A DNA stretch of 64,000 bases from Methylobacterium aerolatum (GTDB lineage: Bacteria; Pseudomonadota; Alphaproteobacteria; Rhizobiales; Beijerinckiaceae): NCBI RefSeq assembly GCF_022179085.1, contig NZ_BPQE01000033.1, positions 1 to 64,000 of the forward strand, given 5' to 3'. Shown in pieces: positions 1 to 9,658 of the stretch (position 1 is its first letter; each line of letters opens with the position of its first letter). Position numbers and translations under genes: made by a program. A model generated the notes under the pieces. It saw only the letters and a program-made list of their open reading frames with translations, was not told the origin of the DNA and ran no database searches.

Positions 1-396
1 CTCGCCGTTTCGGCCCCCGCCCGTGCCGACCTCCGCCTCTGCAACCAGACCGAGAGTAAGGTCGGCGTCTCCCTCGGCTACAGGGACACGCAGGGCTGGG
101 TCACGGAGGGGTGGTGGGACCTGAAGCCGAAGGGCTGCGAGACGCTGCTCTCCGGCTCGCTCGCGGCACGCTTCTACTATGTCTACGCCGTGGACTACAC
201 GCGCGGCGGCGAGTGGGGCGGGCGGGCGATGATGTGCACCCGCGATCCGGAATTCACGGTGCGCGGCATCGAGGATTGCCTCGCCCGCGGCTTCGACCGC
301 AACGGCTTCTTCGAGGTCGATACGGGCGAGCAGAAGAACTGGACGATCCAGCTCACCGAGCCGGACCGGACGCCGAAGGCGGGACCCAAGCCTTAG
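1..396 (+). CDS. DUF1036 domain protein, 5' end cut by window
   Basis: The reading frame is open from base 1 and stops at 396, so the start lies outside the window. The visible product begins with the end of a hydrophobic signal segment (LAVSAPARA, a plausible cleavage site) followed by DLRLCNQTESKVGVSLGY, the typical opening of DUF1036 proteins. Conserved features follow: a WW pair, the segment GCETLLSG, and a run of aromatic residues around RFYYVYAVDY. Cysteines in CNQT, GCE and MMCT may form disulfides outside the cytoplasm. DUF1036 has no established biochemical role; the family is described as membrane or exported protein in alphaproteobacteria. It lies just upstream of pyruvate kinase on the same strand. 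Confidence 0.8.
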   Translation, partial: LAVSAPARADLRLCNQTESKVGVSLGYRDTQGWVTEGWWDLKPKGCETLLSGSLAARFYYVYAVDYTRGGEWGGRAMMCTRDPEFTVRGIEDCLARGFDRNGFFEVDTGEQKNWTIQLTEPDRTPKAGPKP

Positions 397-547
397 AAAC
401 GCGCCGGGCTCGCCGGCGTAAACTCTCACGATCGTTGGCGGCGCAGGACGCTTGACGCCGCCGGCGCCGCGATGCTCAGAGCGCAGGCCGCGTCGGCGAA
501 ACGCGCCACCCCGCACCGCCGCAGACGCCATCCCGGAGGATTGCCGC

Positions 548-1984
548 TTGAAACGTTCCCGCCGCACCAAGATCGTCGCGACGCTCGGCCCCGCCTCCGA
601 CTCGCCCGAGATGATCGAGCGGCTGTTCCGGGCGGGCGCGGACGTCTTCCGGCTCAACATGAGCCACCTCTCCCGGGAGAAGCTGCCCGAAAAGGTGGAG
701 GTGATCCGCGCCATCGAGCGCGAGGCCAAGCGGCCGATCGGCATCTTGGTCGATCTCCAGGGACCCAAGCTCCGGCTCGGCACCTTCGCCGAGGGCGCCG
801 TGGTGCTGGAGGAAGGGGCGTCCTTCGTCCTCGACGGCGACCCGACGCCCGGCGACGTCACCCGGTGTCACCTCCCGCACCCGGAGATCCTCGACGCCCT
901 GGAGCCGGACCACGCCGTCCTCCTCGACGACGGCAAGCTGCGGTTGTCGGTGGTTGAGGTCTCCGAGCGGCGCGCGCTCACCCGCGTGGTCGTCGGCGGG
1001 CGCATCTCGAACCGCAAGGGTGTCTCCCTACCCCATACGGTGATCCCGGTCCCGGCGATGACCGAGAAGGACCGCTCGGATCTGGAGGCCGGGCTCAATG
1101 CCGGGGCCGACTGGATCGCGGTGTCCTTCGTCCAGCGGCCGGAGGACGTGGCCGAGGTCAAGAAGGTCTGCGCCGGACGCGCCCTGGTGATGGCCAAGAT
1201 CGAGAAGCCGCAGGCGCTCCTGCGCCTCGACGAGATCGTGGAGGTCTCGGACGGGCTGATGGTGGCGCGCGGCGACCTCGGCGTCGAGATGCCCCTCGAG
1301 CAGGTGCCCGGCGTCCAGAAGCGCCTGACCCGCAGCGCCCGGCGCTCGGGCAAGCCGGTCGTCGTCGCGACCCAGATGCTCGAATCGATGATCACCGCCC
1401 CGGTGCCGACCCGCGCCGAGGTGTCGGACGTGGCGACCGCCGTCTACGAGGGCGCGGACGCGGTGATGCTCTCGGCAGAAAGCGCGGCGGGCGATTACCC
1501 GATCGAGGCCGTCTCGACGATGAGCCGCATCGCCGAGCAGGTGGAGAAGGATGCCCTCTACTGGTCGATCATCCGCGCCCAGAAGGACACGCCCGACCAG
1601 ACCGCCGCCGACGCCATCGCGGCGGCCGCGCACCAGATGGTGGATGCGCTCGACCTCGACGCCATCATGGCCTGGACGAATTCGGGCTCGACCGTCCTGC
1701 GCCTCACCCGCGAGCGTCCCAACGCCTCGGTGATCGCCCTCACGCCCCGCCGCGAGACCGCCCGGCGGCTCGCCATCGCCTGGGGCGTCCACCCGATCGT
1801 CACCAAGGACGCGAGCGACGTGGACGACATGGCCTTCCGCGCCGCCAAGTTCGCCGTGCGCGAAAGATTCGCGGCGGTGGGCGACCGGATCATCGTCGTG
1901 GCCGGGCTCCCCTTCGGCACGCCGGGCGCCACGAACCTCGTACGCCTGACGTTCATCACCCGGGAACACGCCGACAAGGCGTGA
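548..1984 (+). CDS. pyk: Pyruvate kinase
   Basis: Converts phosphoenolpyruvate and ADP to pyruvate and ATP in the cytoplasm, the last step of glycolysis. The product of 478 residues starts [16 protein letters not shown], the usual N-terminal strand of the TIM barrel. It carries the signature around MAKIEKPQ (from about residue 215) with the catalytic lysine and Mg-binding glutamate, and then [10 protein letters not shown]. The C-terminal allosteric domain includes [17 protein letters not shown] chose the TTG at 548 because GGAGGA lies 7 bases before it and the family begins at this point. A longer frame opens at 452 but its extra residues look random. Family length is about 475-480 residues, so the gene looks intact. 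Confidence 0.95.
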   Translation: MKRSRRTKIVATLGPASDSPEMIERLFRAGADVFRLNMSHLSREKLPEKVEVIRAIEREAKRPIGILVDLQGPKLRLGTFAEGAVVLEEGASFVLDGDPTPGDVTRCHLPHPEILDALEPDHAVLLDDGKLRLSVVEVSERRALTRVVVGGRISNRKGVSLPHTVIPVPAMTEKDRSDLEAGLNAGADWIAVSFVQRPEDVAEVKKVCAGRALVMAKIEKPQALLRLDEIVEVSDGLMVARGDLGVEMPLEQVPGVQKRLTRSARRSGKPVVVATQMLESMITAPVPTRAEVSDVATAVYEGADAVMLSAESAAGDYPIEAVSTMSRIAEQVEKDALYWSIIRAQKDTPDQTAADAIAAAAHQMVDALDLDAIMAWTNSGSTVLRLTRERPNASVIALTPRRETARRLAIAWGVHPIVTKDASDVDDMAFRAAKFAVRERFAAVGDRIIVVAGLPFGTPGATNLVRLTFITREHADKA

Positions 1985-1994
1985 CGTCTTCCCC

Positions 1995-3011
1995 TCATCG
2001 CGTTCCGGCCGGCTCCGGCTCCGGCCGCTGACGGGGGGCGGCGAGGCCGGCGACCGCGTCCGCGAGGGCCTCCGGCTGCGTGTAGTGGAGCATGTGCCCG
2101 GTGGCGGGCAGGAGCACGAGGCGCGCGTGGGGAATCGCCTGCGCGAGGCGCTTGGCCTGGAGATCGGGCTTCACGATCGGATCATCGGCGCCCGAGACGA
2201 CCGTGGTCGGAACGCGCAGGGTTCCATAGCGCGGGCTGAGGGCGGCGAGGGCTGAGGGCAGGCCGACGAGGTCCTGAACGTTGGCGAGCAGGGTGTCCGG
2301 CCGCAGCACCAGGGCGGCGCGCGACGCCACGAGGTAGCCCGGCACGGGCTCCTCCGGCTTGAACACGCGGGCTCCGGCGTCCCGCAGGAAAACCATCGCC
2401 ATCGGCGGACCGACCGTCCGGCTGAGCAGCCAGAGGACCGGGGGCTTGAGGGCCAGGTTCCAGTACCAGGGCAGGGTGATCGGCCCCGGCATCGGCATCC
2501 CGACGCCGGCGGCCAGGACGAGGCCGGAGACCCGTTCGGGGTGGTCGAGGGCGAGGGCGAGGGCCAGGGCTCCGGCCCAGGAATGGCCGAGGACGATCGC
2601 GGGGCCGACACCCATGGTTTCGAGGGCGGCGGCGATCAGCCGGGCCTGGGCGGCGGGGTCGGCGTCGGCGCCGCCGCCGGGCCTGTCGCTCCAGCCGAAG
2701 CCAGGCCGGTCGAAGGCGATGACCCGGTAGCCGCGCGACGCGATCAGGCGGCCGACGCCCTCCATCGGGTCGGAGGCGTTGGCCGAGGCGCCGTGCAGGA
2801 GCACGACCGGAGGGCCGTCCGCCGGTCCCGCCTGGATCGTGGCGAGGCGGCCGCCCGGAACGGCCACGAACGGGCCCTCGGGCGGATGCTGCGCCCCGAC
2901 CCGCAGGGTGATGATGAGGCTCGCGACGGCGCCCAGCGCCAGGACGGCCGCCACCGCTAGGACGGGGAGGGAGAGCAGCACGACGAACGCCGTCATGGCG
3001 CGGGGCATCAC
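1995..3011 (-). CDS. Alpha/beta hydrolase
   Basis: A 338-residue alpha/beta-hydrolase-fold protein with one N-terminal membrane segment (about residues 7-35), so probably anchored in the inner membrane. Visible family marks are VVLLHGASANA (oxyanion region), the nucleophile elbow GHSWAG, a late aspartate in SGADDPIVKP and the catalytic histidine in TGHMLHY. The substrate cannot be read from sequence; esterase, epoxide hydrolase and haloperoxidase-like activities share this fold. It lies 37 bases downstream of the TPR gene on the same strand and converges with pyk, with only 10 bases between their ends. Confidence 0.85.
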   Translation of the reverse strand: MMPRAMTAFVVLLSLPVLAVAAVLALGAVASLIITLRVGAQHPPEGPFVAVPGGRLATIQAGPADGPPVVLLHGASANASDPMEGVGRLIASRGYRVIAFDRPGFGWSDRPGGGADADPAAQARLIAAALETMGVGPAIVLGHSWAGALALALALDHPERVSGLVLAAGVGMPMPGPITLPWYWNLALKPPVLWLLSRTVGPPMAMVFLRDAGARVFKPEEPVPGYLVASRAALVLRPDTLLANVQDLVGLPSALAALSPRYGTLRVPTTVVSGADDPIVKPDLQAKRLAQAIPHARLVLLPATGHMLHYTQPEALADAVAGLAAPRQRPEPEPAGTR

Positions 3012-3048
3012 CGGAACCGGTCCCGGCCGGGCAGTCCGCCGCCCGGCC

Positions 3049-3672
3049 TCACAGGTCGCGGCCGTCCACGGACGGAGCGAGGCGGTCCACCGCCTCCTTC
3101 ACGCTGTCCATCGTCGGGTAGATCGCCAGCGCCCGCCGGTAGGCCGCCAGGGCCCGCGCGTCGTCGTCCATCGATTGATAGATCTTCCCCAGAGCCGACC
3201 ACGCCTCGAAATGCCTCGGCTCCAGCACCAGGGCCCTCTGGAGATCGGCCACAGCCTCGCCCTTGTCGGAGAGGAGCCAGAACACCGTCGCCCGGCGGTT
3301 CCAGCCCTCCGCCCAGCGCGGCTCCAGGGCCGTGGCCCGGTCCATCAGTTCGGCGGCGAGGGCGAAATCGCGGGACACCATCGCCTGACGGGCACGGCTG
3401 GTGAGGAGGTCGACGGTGGCGCTGCCGGAGCGGTCGAGCCGCTGTTCGATGAGCTTGGCAATGCCCTTGGCCTCGGCCACGTCCTCCGTCGCCTTCAGGC
3501 GTGCGAACAGGTCGTCGAGGCTCGGTGGCTTCGGCGCCGTCTTCTCCGGCGCGGCCTTGCCGGGCGCGTCCCGGTCGCCGGCGGCGCGGCCGTTCGGGGC
3601 GGCGAGGGCGACGCCGCAGGCGGGCAGAACCGTCAGGAGGAGCGCGAGGGCGAGCGGGCTTCGGCGCGTCAT
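3049..3672 (-). CDS. Exported TPR protein
   Basis: The 207-residue product has a signal peptide (MTRRSPLALALLLTVLPACG, cleavage probably near VALA-AP), a Lys/Pro/Ala-rich linker to about residue 50, then three tetratricopeptide-like helix pairs. Examples are ALEPRWAEGWNRRATVFWLL, LVLEPRHFEAWSALGKIYQ and AIYPTMDSVKEAVDRL. TPR arrays bind partner proteins; no specific partner is indicated. The cysteine at position 19 sits in LPAC, a poor lipobox because of the proline, so a lipoprotein is possible but not favoured. It is probably cotranscribed with the hydrolase downstream and separated from rpmJ upstream by a terminator-like hairpin. Confidence 0.8.
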   Translation of the reverse strand: MTRRSPLALALLLTVLPACGVALAAPNGRAAGDRDAPGKAAPEKTAPKPPSLDDLFARLKATEDVAEAKGIAKLIEQRLDRSGSATVDLLTSRARQAMVSRDFALAAELMDRATALEPRWAEGWNRRATVFWLLSDKGEAVADLQRALVLEPRHFEAWSALGKIYQSMDDDARALAAYRRALAIYPTMDSVKEAVDRLAPSVDGRDL

Positions 3673-3801
3673 CGCCCTAAGCTGTGCCGACCGGAGGCGT
3701 CCGTCAACGCGCCGTCGTGCCGCGCAGGACGCCGGAGTTCGAGACCTCCGCGCAGAACACCCGCCCGAGGCCCCCCGGCCGCACGGATGGCCAACGCAGG
3801 A

Positions 3802-3828
3802 AAGCCGCGCCCTCGCGGACGCGGCTTC
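3802..3828 (-). terminator. Hairpin downstream of rpmJ
   Basis: AAGCCGCG (3802-3809) pairs perfectly with CGCGGCTT (3820-3827) around a 10-base loop. Read on the minus strand it ends in a short CTTT run. It lies between rpmJ and the TPR gene, both on the minus strand, so it can end rpmJ transcription. Confidence 0.55.
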
Positions 3829-3847
3829 GCAGAAACCCTGATTTAGA

Positions 3848-3865
3848 GCCCGGCCGGAGCCGGGC
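3848..3865 (-). terminator. Short perfect hairpin just after rpmJ
   Basis: GCCCGGC and GCCGGGC form a 7-bp stem with a 4-base loop, beginning 8 bases after the rpmJ stop codon. There is no T run behind it, so it may only stabilise the mRNA end or act with the hairpin at 3802-3828. Confidence 0.4.
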
Positions 3866-3872
3866 CTCGGCC

Positions 3873-3998
3873 TCAGCCCTGGCGGGCCTTGAAGCGCTTC
3901 TGGGTCTTGTTGATGATGTAGACGCGGCCCTTGCGGCGCACGAGCTGGTTGTCCCGGTGACGGCCGAGCAGCGACTTGAGGGAGTTACGGATCTTCAT
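3873..3998 (-). CDS. rpmJ: 50S ribosomal protein L36
   Basis: A 41-residue basic protein beginning [18 protein letters not shown] and ending [10 protein letters not shown]. It lacks the four zinc-binding cysteine/histidine positions of the zinc form of L36, so it is the zinc-free (YkgO-like) type usual in alphaproteobacteria. It is part of the large ribosomal subunit near the peptidyl transferase region. The start at 3998 gives the family length; an in-frame extension to 4100 reads as non-protein sequence. It is a single-gene unit with hairpins after it. Confidence 0.95.
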   Translation of the reverse strand: MKIRNSLKSLLGRHRDNQLVRRKGRVYIINKTQKRFKARQG

Positions 3999-4200
3999 CG
4001 GTCTCTCGGCCGCGGGCGGCCGTCCAAGAAAGGGTTCGTCGAAAACGTCCGGCCGGTCTCGGGACGCGCACGGCGCGCCCGGCGATGACGGCACAGGCAT
4101 CGCGGGATCGGCGTCGCCATATCAGGATTCGCGCTTCGGAGGCAAGCCTCGGCGGGGGAGCCAGCTCCGCGAGCGCCGTCACTGACAAGGACGGGTTGGC

Positions 4201-4764
4201 TCACGCCCGCGCATAGGTGCCGATCAGGGCCCCCTTCGCAAGGGTGCATCCCTCCATGGCCGCCACCACCGCCTCGCGACCGCTGCCCGCTTCGAGGTCG
4301 AGGCGCCGGGAGAGGGCGTAGACCTGGAACAGGTAGTCGTGGTCGCCATGCCCGGTGGGCGGGTCCGGCGGCAGCCAGCCCGACTTGAGGAAGCTGTTCT
4401 TGCCGAGGGCGAAGGCGGCCGTCTCCTCGACCGATGCGGCCCCCTCGGTGAGGCTCCCGGCCGGATCGATGTTCCAGGCGAGCAGGTGGACGAGGGGCTT
4501 CGGTGTCGGGCTGCCCGCATCTTCCACGATGACCGCCACGGACACCGTGCCGCCGGGCAGGCCGTCCCAGGCGAGCGGCGGGGACACGCCGTCGCCGTCG
4601 GCCGTCGTGCGGGCGGGCAGGGCGCCCCGGTCGGTGAAGGCGGAACTCGTCACGCGCACGCCTTCGGCCACGCCGGACAGGGCGGCATGATAGATGGTCC
4701 CGTCGAGGCCGGCCTTCACGCCGGACAGGGCCTCCCCGAGGACACGGGGCATCTTCTCCAGCAT
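4201..4764 (-). CDS. YbhB/YbcL family PEBP-fold protein
   Basis: The 187-residue product belongs to the phosphatidylethanolamine-binding protein / Raf kinase inhibitor-like family. Marks are SPPLAWDGLPGGTVSVAVIVED (ligand-pocket strand with DxPxx variation), VHLLAWNIDP and the later PPTGHGDHDYLFQVYAL, matching the conserved PP.G.HRY..YAL motif. No signal peptide is visible, so it is probably cytoplasmic. The bacterial function is not established. The N-terminal 40 residues (MLEKMPRVLGEALSGVKAGL) are longer than in E. coli YbhB and typical of alphaproteobacterial members. It lies between rpmJ and ubiG on the same strand. Confidence 0.85.
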   Translation of the reverse strand: MLEKMPRVLGEALSGVKAGLDGTIYHAALSGVAEGVRVTSSAFTDRGALPARTTADGDGVSPPLAWDGLPGGTVSVAVIVEDAGSPTPKPLVHLLAWNIDPAGSLTEGAASVEETAAFALGKNSFLKSGWLPPDPPTGHGDHDYLFQVYALSRRLDLEAGSGREAVVAAMEGCTLAKGALIGTYARA

Positions 4765-4810
4765 GGTGCACTCCTTCTCGCGCCGGACAACGGCGGAGGG
4801 AGACGCTGGT

Positions 4811-5596
4811 TCAGACGGGCGTGCTCATCGGCGGCTTGGCCGCGTGCAGCATGTAGTTCACCGCCTGGTCGCGGCTCAGGCGCCAGCCGTCGGTGAGCGG
4901 ATTGTAGGCGACGCCGGTGGTCTCCTCGACGGTGAGTCCGCCCGACCGGATCGCGGCGGACAGTTCGTCCGGCCGGACGAACTTGTCCCAGTCGTGCGTC
5001 CCCTTGGGCAGCCAGCCGAGGACGTATTCCGCGCCCACGATGGCGAGGGCGTAGGACCGGAGTGTCCGGTTGAGCGTGGCGGCGAAGAGCAGCCCGCCGG
5101 GCTTCACGGCGGCGCAGGCGCTGCGCACGAAGGCGGGCATGTCGGAGACGTGCTCCACCACCTCCATGATCAGCACCGCGTCGAAGGTTTCGCCGGCGGC
5201 GACCACCTCCTCGATCGTCCGTGCCCGATAATCCACCGCAATGCCCGCCGCCTCGGCATGGGCGCGGGCGACCTCGAGGTTGCGCGCGGCAGGGTCGAGC
5301 CCCGTCACCGTCGCGCCCAGCCGGGCCAGCGGCTCGGAGAGCACGCCGCCGCCGCAGCCGACGTCGCAGATCCTCAGCCCGTCGAGGGAAAAGGGCGCCT
5401 TCGCGTCCCGGCCGAGATGGCGGCAGAGGGTGTCGCGAATGTAGCCGAGGCGCACCGGATTGAACCGGTGCAGCACGCGCATCGGGCCGGCCTCGTCCCA
5501 CCATGTGGCGGCCAGCGCGTCGAATCGCGCCACCTCGTCCCGATCGACGAACCCGCCCGCGCCCGTCCCGTCCGTGTTTCTGCTGCCCGAGTCCAT
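4811..5596 (-). CDS. ubiG: Bifunctional ubiquinone O-methyltransferase
   Basis: S-adenosylmethionine-dependent O-methyltransferase acting twice in ubiquinone synthesis (demethylubiquinone and the hydroxy-polyprenyl precursor). The 261-residue product shows the family N-terminus FDALAATWWDEAGPMRVLHRFNP, the SAM loop CDVGCGGGVLSEPLA, and LNRTLRSYALAIVGAEYVLGWLPKGTHDW, the UbiG membrane-associating helix and its following motif. The start at 5596 is preceded by GGGAG at suitable distance; the frame is open upstream to 5653 but those residues are not family-like. It is divergent from lysC with about 270 bases between. Confidence 0.93.
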   Translation of the reverse strand: MDSGSRNTDGTGAGGFVDRDEVARFDALAATWWDEAGPMRVLHRFNPVRLGYIRDTLCRHLGRDAKAPFSLDGLRICDVGCGGGVLSEPLARLGATVTGLDPAARNLEVARAHAEAAGIAVDYRARTIEEVVAAGETFDAVLIMEVVEHVSDMPAFVRSACAAVKPGGLLFAATLNRTLRSYALAIVGAEYVLGWLPKGTHDWDKFVRPDELSAAIRSGGLTVEETTGVAYNPLTDGWRLSRDQAVNYMLHAAKPPMSTPV

Positions 5597-5867
5597 GCCG
5601 TCCCGCACTCCCGATCCCACCCGACCACCATCCCATCCGGCGGTCCGGCGCAAGCCGCGTCATGCGCGCATCCGGCCCTCCGGTTTCCGAGGAATTGCCG
5701 CGCATTCGGGCAAATCCACCACAGGTTGAATGAGCATCGTCTGGCATACCTGGCCGGGCGTTGACAGGGTGGACCGGCGCAGTTACCCGCAGGCCCCGTC
5801 GGGGTGGGCCGCCGAGGCTCCCGGCATCTGCCCGCTCCGCCTGTACGGGCCTGGAATCGTTCGAAGA

Positions 5868-7103
5868 ATGCCCCGTCTGGTGATGAAGTTCGGCGGTACG
5901 TCCGTCGCGAACGTCGATCGTATCCGCAACGTGGCGCGCCACGTCGCCCGCGAGGTCGCGGCGGGGTACGACGTCGCCGTGATCGTGTCGGCCATGTCGG
6001 GCAAGACCAACGAGCTGGTCGAGTGGGTGAAGGACGCCAACGCCCTCTACGACACCGCCGAGTACGATGCGGTGGTGGCCTCGGGCGAACTCGTCACGGC
6101 CGGCCTGCTGGCCATCGCCCTGCAGAAGGAGGGCCTGAAGGCCCGGTCCTGGCAGGGCTGGCAGATCCCGGTCCTGACCTCCGACGCCCACGGCTCGGCG
6201 CGGATCGCCGACATCCCCTCCGCCAACCTCGATGCGGGTTTCGCCCGAGGCGAGGTCGCGGTGATCGCGGGCTTCCAGGGCATCCATGCCGAGACCGGCC
6301 GGGTCACGACGCTGGGGCGCGGTGGCTCCGACACCTCGGCGGTGGCGGTGGCGGCGGCCATCGGGGCCGAGCGCTGCGACATCTACACCGACGTGGACGG
6401 GGTCTACACCACCGACCCGCGCGTCGTGCCGAAGGCCAAGCGCATGGAGCGCGTCACCTTCGAGGAAATGCTGGAGATGGCCTCGCTCGGCGCCAAGGTG
6501 CTGCAGGTGCGCTCCGTCGAACTCGCGATGGTGCACCGGGTGCCGACCACCGTCCGCTCCTCCTTCGACCCGCCGGACGCGGCACGGCCGGGCACCCTCA
6601 TCTGCGACGAGGACGACATCGTGGAACAGCAGATCATCACCGGGATCGCCTTTTCCCGGGACGAGGCGCAGATCACCCTGCGCCGGGTCAAGGACAGCCC
6701 CGGGGTCGCCGCCGCGATCTTCGGGCCCCTGGCCGACGCGAACATCAACGTCGACATGATCATCCAGACGGTCTCGGGCGACCAGTCGACCACCGACATG
6801 ACCTTCACGGTGCCCTCCGCCGAGTACCAGCGCGCCCGCGCGATCCTCGACGAGGCCCGGAGCCAAATCGGCTACGCGCAGATCGAGGGCGCGACGGACG
6901 TGGTGAAGGTTTCGGCCATCGGCGTCGGAATGCGCAGCCATGCCGGCGTCGCCGCCAAGGCGTTCCGGGCGCTCGCCGAGAAGGGCATCAACATCCGCGC
7001 GATCACGACCTCCGAGATCAAGTTCTCGGTGCTGATCGAGGCCGCCTACACCGAGCTCGCGGTGCGGACGCTGCATTCGCTCTACGGCCTCGATCAAGCT
7101 TGA
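5868..7103 (+). CDS. lysC: Aspartokinase
   Basis: Phosphorylates aspartate as the first step toward lysine, threonine, methionine and diaminopimelate. The 411-residue product begins MPRLVMKFGGTSVANVDRI with the KFGGTS nucleotide motif. It carries GRGGSDTSAVAVAAAI and TDVDGVYTTDPR in the kinase domain, then two ACT domains (about residues 265-400; ITLRRVKDSPGVAAAIFGPL and KVSAIGVGMRSHAGVAAKAF) for feedback inhibition. The start at 5868 matches the family; an upstream in-frame start at 5730 adds unlikely residues. A possible promoter is TTGACA at 5761-5766, 17 bases before TACCCG, although the -10 is poor. Confidence 0.95.
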   Translation: MPRLVMKFGGTSVANVDRIRNVARHVAREVAAGYDVAVIVSAMSGKTNELVEWVKDANALYDTAEYDAVVASGELVTAGLLAIALQKEGLKARSWQGWQIPVLTSDAHGSARIADIPSANLDAGFARGEVAVIAGFQGIHAETGRVTTLGRGGSDTSAVAVAAAIGAERCDIYTDVDGVYTTDPRVVPKAKRMERVTFEEMLEMASLGAKVLQVRSVELAMVHRVPTTVRSSFDPPDAARPGTLICDEDDIVEQQIITGIAFSRDEAQITLRRVKDSPGVAAAIFGPLADANINVDMIIQTVSGDQSTTDMTFTVPSAEYQRARAILDEARSQIGYAQIEGATDVVKVSAIGVGMRSHAGVAAKAFRALAEKGINIRAITTSEIKFSVLIEAAYTELAVRTLHSLYGLDQA

Positions 7104-7150
7104 CCGTGCCGGCATCCGGCCATCCGAAAGCCGTGATGATCTGAACTAAA

Positions 7151-7180
7151 CGCCCCGGGCCGGATTGCCGTCTCGGGGCG
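7151..7180 (+). terminator. Hairpin after lysC
   Basis: CGCCCCG (7151-7157) can pair with CGGGGCG (7174-7180), 48 bases after the lysC stop. The loop is long (16 bases) and there is no T run, so this is a weak terminator candidate. Confidence 0.3.
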
Positions 7181-7245
7181 ATTGGCGCCAAGGTTGCAGG
7201 ACGGTCGACGCCACGGCCGCCCGCCGACGCTGGAACGACGACACG

Positions 7246-9507
7246 ATGCCCGCTGCGCCCGGAGGTCCGCGCCTTCTGCTGCGCCGTCTCCGCGAAGCGA
7301 TGGCGGAGCCGGTGAGCCCGCAGGCGCGCCTGGACCGCATCGTCGTCCTGATCGCCGCGAACGTGGTGGCCGAGGTGTGCTCGGTCTACGTGCTGCGCGA
7401 CGACAACACCCTCGAACTCTTCGCCACCGAGGGCCTGAACCGCGAGGCGGTGCATCTCACGCGGATGCGGGCCGACGAGGGCCTCGTCGGCCTGATCGCG
7501 TCCACCGCCGAGCCCCTGGCCCTGTCGGACGCGCAGACCCACCCGGCCTTCTCCTACCGGCCGGAGACGGGCGAGGAGATCTACCACGCCTTCCTCGGCG
7601 TACCGCTCCTGCGGGCGGGCAACACGCTCGGCGTCCTCACCGTCCAGAACAAGACCTACCGGGTCTATTCCGAGGAGGAGATCGAGGCGCTCCAGACCAC
7701 CGCCATGGTGCTCTCGGAGATGATCGCCTCGGGCGAGCTCGACGGGCTCGGCTCCCAGGCCGCCTCCGCCGCAAGGCGGCCGGTGATGGCCCGCGGCGTC
7801 GCCCTCTCCGAGGGGATCGGCCTGGGCCACGTGGTGCTGCACGAGCCGCGCCTCGTGGTGAAGACGCTCATCGCCGAGAACGTCGAGAAGGAGGTCGCCC
7901 GGCTCGATCAGGCGATCGAGGGCGTGCGCTCCGCGATCGACGCCCTGGTGGAGCGCGGCGACCGCATCGGCACCGCCGAATCGCGGGAGGTCCTCGAGAC
8001 GGTGCGTATGTTCGCCCACGACCAGGGCTGGCTGCGCCGGATGCGCGAGGCCGTGACCTCGGGCCTCACCGCCGAGGCGGCGGTGGAGCGGGTGCAGTCC
8101 GACAACCGGGCGCGGATGCTCCGGCAATCCGATCCCTACCTGCGCGAGCGCCTGCACGACCTCGACGACCTCGCCAACCGCCTCCTGCGGGCGTTGATCG
8201 GCCCCGGCGCGGCGGGCACGGCGCCCCTGCCCGAGAACGCGATCCTCGTGGCCCGGACCATGGGGCCGGCGGCGCTGCTCGATTACGACGCGGGGACGCT
8301 GCGCGGCATCGTGCTGGAGGAGGGCGGCCCCACGAGCCACGTCGCCATCGTGGCACGGGCACTCGGCATCCCCGCCGTGGGCGAGGTGGAGAACGCCACG
8401 GCGCTCAGCGAATCCGGCGACGCGATCATCGTCGATGCCGTGGCAGGCGAGGTCCATGTCCGGCCGGGGCCGGAGATCGAATCCTCGTACGCCGAGATGG
8501 TACGCCTGCGCGCCCGGCGCCAGGAACAGTACCGGGCGCTGCGCGACGTGCCCGCCGTCACCCGCGACGGGGTGAAGATCGGCCTCAACCTCAATGCCGG
8601 GCTGCTCATCGACTTCAGCCACCTGGACGAGACCGGCGCGGAGGGCGTCGGCCTGTTCCGCACCGAGTTGCAGTTCATGGTGGCGCAGCGGATGCCCTCC
8701 GCCGCCGAGCAGCAGGCCCTTTATAGCCAAGCCTTCGCCGCCTCGGGCGGGCGGCCGGTGACGGTGCGGACCCTCGACATCGGCGGCGACAAGATCCTGC
8801 CGTACATGGCCAAGCTCGAGGAGGAGAACCCGGCGCTGGGCTGGCGGGCGATCCGCATCGGCCTCGACAGGCCCGCCCTGTTGCGGATGCAGCTGCGCGC
8901 CCTCCTCAAGGCCGCCGAGGGGCGGGCCCTGAAGATCATGTTCCCCATGGTCGCCACTGTGCACGAGTTCACCCAGGCCCGGGAGATCGTGGAGCGCGAG
9001 AAGGCCCACCTCGCCCGGCACGGCTACAGGCTGCCGTCCCCCTGCGAGCTCGGGGCGATGGTGGAGGTGCCCTCGCTCCTCTTCCAGATCGACGAGATCG
9101 CCAAGGAGGCGGACTTCCTCTCCGTCGGCTCCAACGACCTGATGCAGTTCCTCTTCGCCGTGGACCGGGAGAATCGCCGGGTCGCGGAGCGGTTCGATCC
9201 GCTCTCGGTGGCGGCGCTGCGGGCCTTCCGGCTGATCGCCGAGCGGGCGAACGCGGCGGGATGCCCGGTCACGGTCTGCGGCGAGATCGGCGGACGGCCC
9301 CTCGACGCCATGGCGCTGATCGGGCTGGGCTTCCGCAACCTCTCGATGTCGCCGGCCGCGCTCGGTCCGCTCAAGGCGATGGTGCTGAACCTCGATGCAG
9401 GCGATGTCGCGCGCCTGATCGACGCCGAGATGGCCACGATGCACGACGGCCAGACGCTACGCCCGGCACTCATCGCTTACGCGCACGCGCACGGGGTGCC
9501 GATCTAA
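7246..9507 (+). CDS. ptsP: PTS enzyme I-Ntr
   Basis: First phosphotransferase of the nitrogen-related PTS; it takes phosphate from PEP and passes it to NPr. The 753-residue product has an N-terminal GAF domain (about residues 15-155) for sensing, then the PEP-utilising N-terminal domain. The phosphohistidine is in EEGGPTSHVAIVARALGIPA, His 365 from my start. The C-terminal PEP-binding barrel carries GLFRTELQFM, RTLDIGGDKILPY and the catalytic cysteine region VCGEIGGRP. The start MPAAPGGPRLLLRRLREAM matches the family; a longer frame from 7165 does not. It follows lysC by about 140 bases, an order common in alphaproteobacteria. Confidence 0.94.
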   Translation: MPAAPGGPRLLLRRLREAMAEPVSPQARLDRIVVLIAANVVAEVCSVYVLRDDNTLELFATEGLNREAVHLTRMRADEGLVGLIASTAEPLALSDAQTHPAFSYRPETGEEIYHAFLGVPLLRAGNTLGVLTVQNKTYRVYSEEEIEALQTTAMVLSEMIASGELDGLGSQAASAARRPVMARGVALSEGIGLGHVVLHEPRLVVKTLIAENVEKEVARLDQAIEGVRSAIDALVERGDRIGTAESREVLETVRMFAHDQGWLRRMREAVTSGLTAEAAVERVQSDNRARMLRQSDPYLRERLHDLDDLANRLLRALIGPGAAGTAPLPENAILVARTMGPAALLDYDAGTLRGIVLEEGGPTSHVAIVARALGIPAVGEVENATALSESGDAIIVDAVAGEVHVRPGPEIESSYAEMVRLRARRQEQYRALRDVPAVTRDGVKIGLNLNAGLLIDFSHLDETGAEGVGLFRTELQFMVAQRMPSAAEQQALYSQAFAASGGRPVTVRTLDIGGDKILPYMAKLEEENPALGWRAIRIGLDRPALLRMQLRALLKAAEGRALKIMFPMVATVHEFTQAREIVEREKAHLARHGYRLPSPCELGAMVEVPSLLFQIDEIAKEADFLSVGSNDLMQFLFAVDRENRRVAERFDPLSVAALRAFRLIAERANAAGCPVTVCGEIGGRPLDAMALIGLGFRNLSMSPAALGPLKAMVLNLDAGDVARLIDAEMATMHDGQTLRPALIAYAHAHGVPI

Positions 9508-9658
9508 CCGACTGCCGACGGTGTCTCGCCGGCTTTGCGAGGGGCGCGAAGCTCGGACGGCGGTCCATTGAGACCGGTCTTGCGGAACCTTCCGCTGGGG
9601 TTGTACCCCCACGCAGAATTGGGGCGCCACACCGACGTCACCTCAGAACAAGCGGGCA

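Noticed and set aside
190-455. Short overlapping frames around the DUF1036 gene and 111-455
   Set aside because: Frame 1 from base 1 encodes the recognisable DUF1036 domain. The alternatives are Arg-rich shadow frames.
7018-9444. An 808-codon frame antisense to ptsP
   Set aside because: Same GC effect. The product is low-complexity and has no known fold, whereas ptsP is complete on the plus strand.
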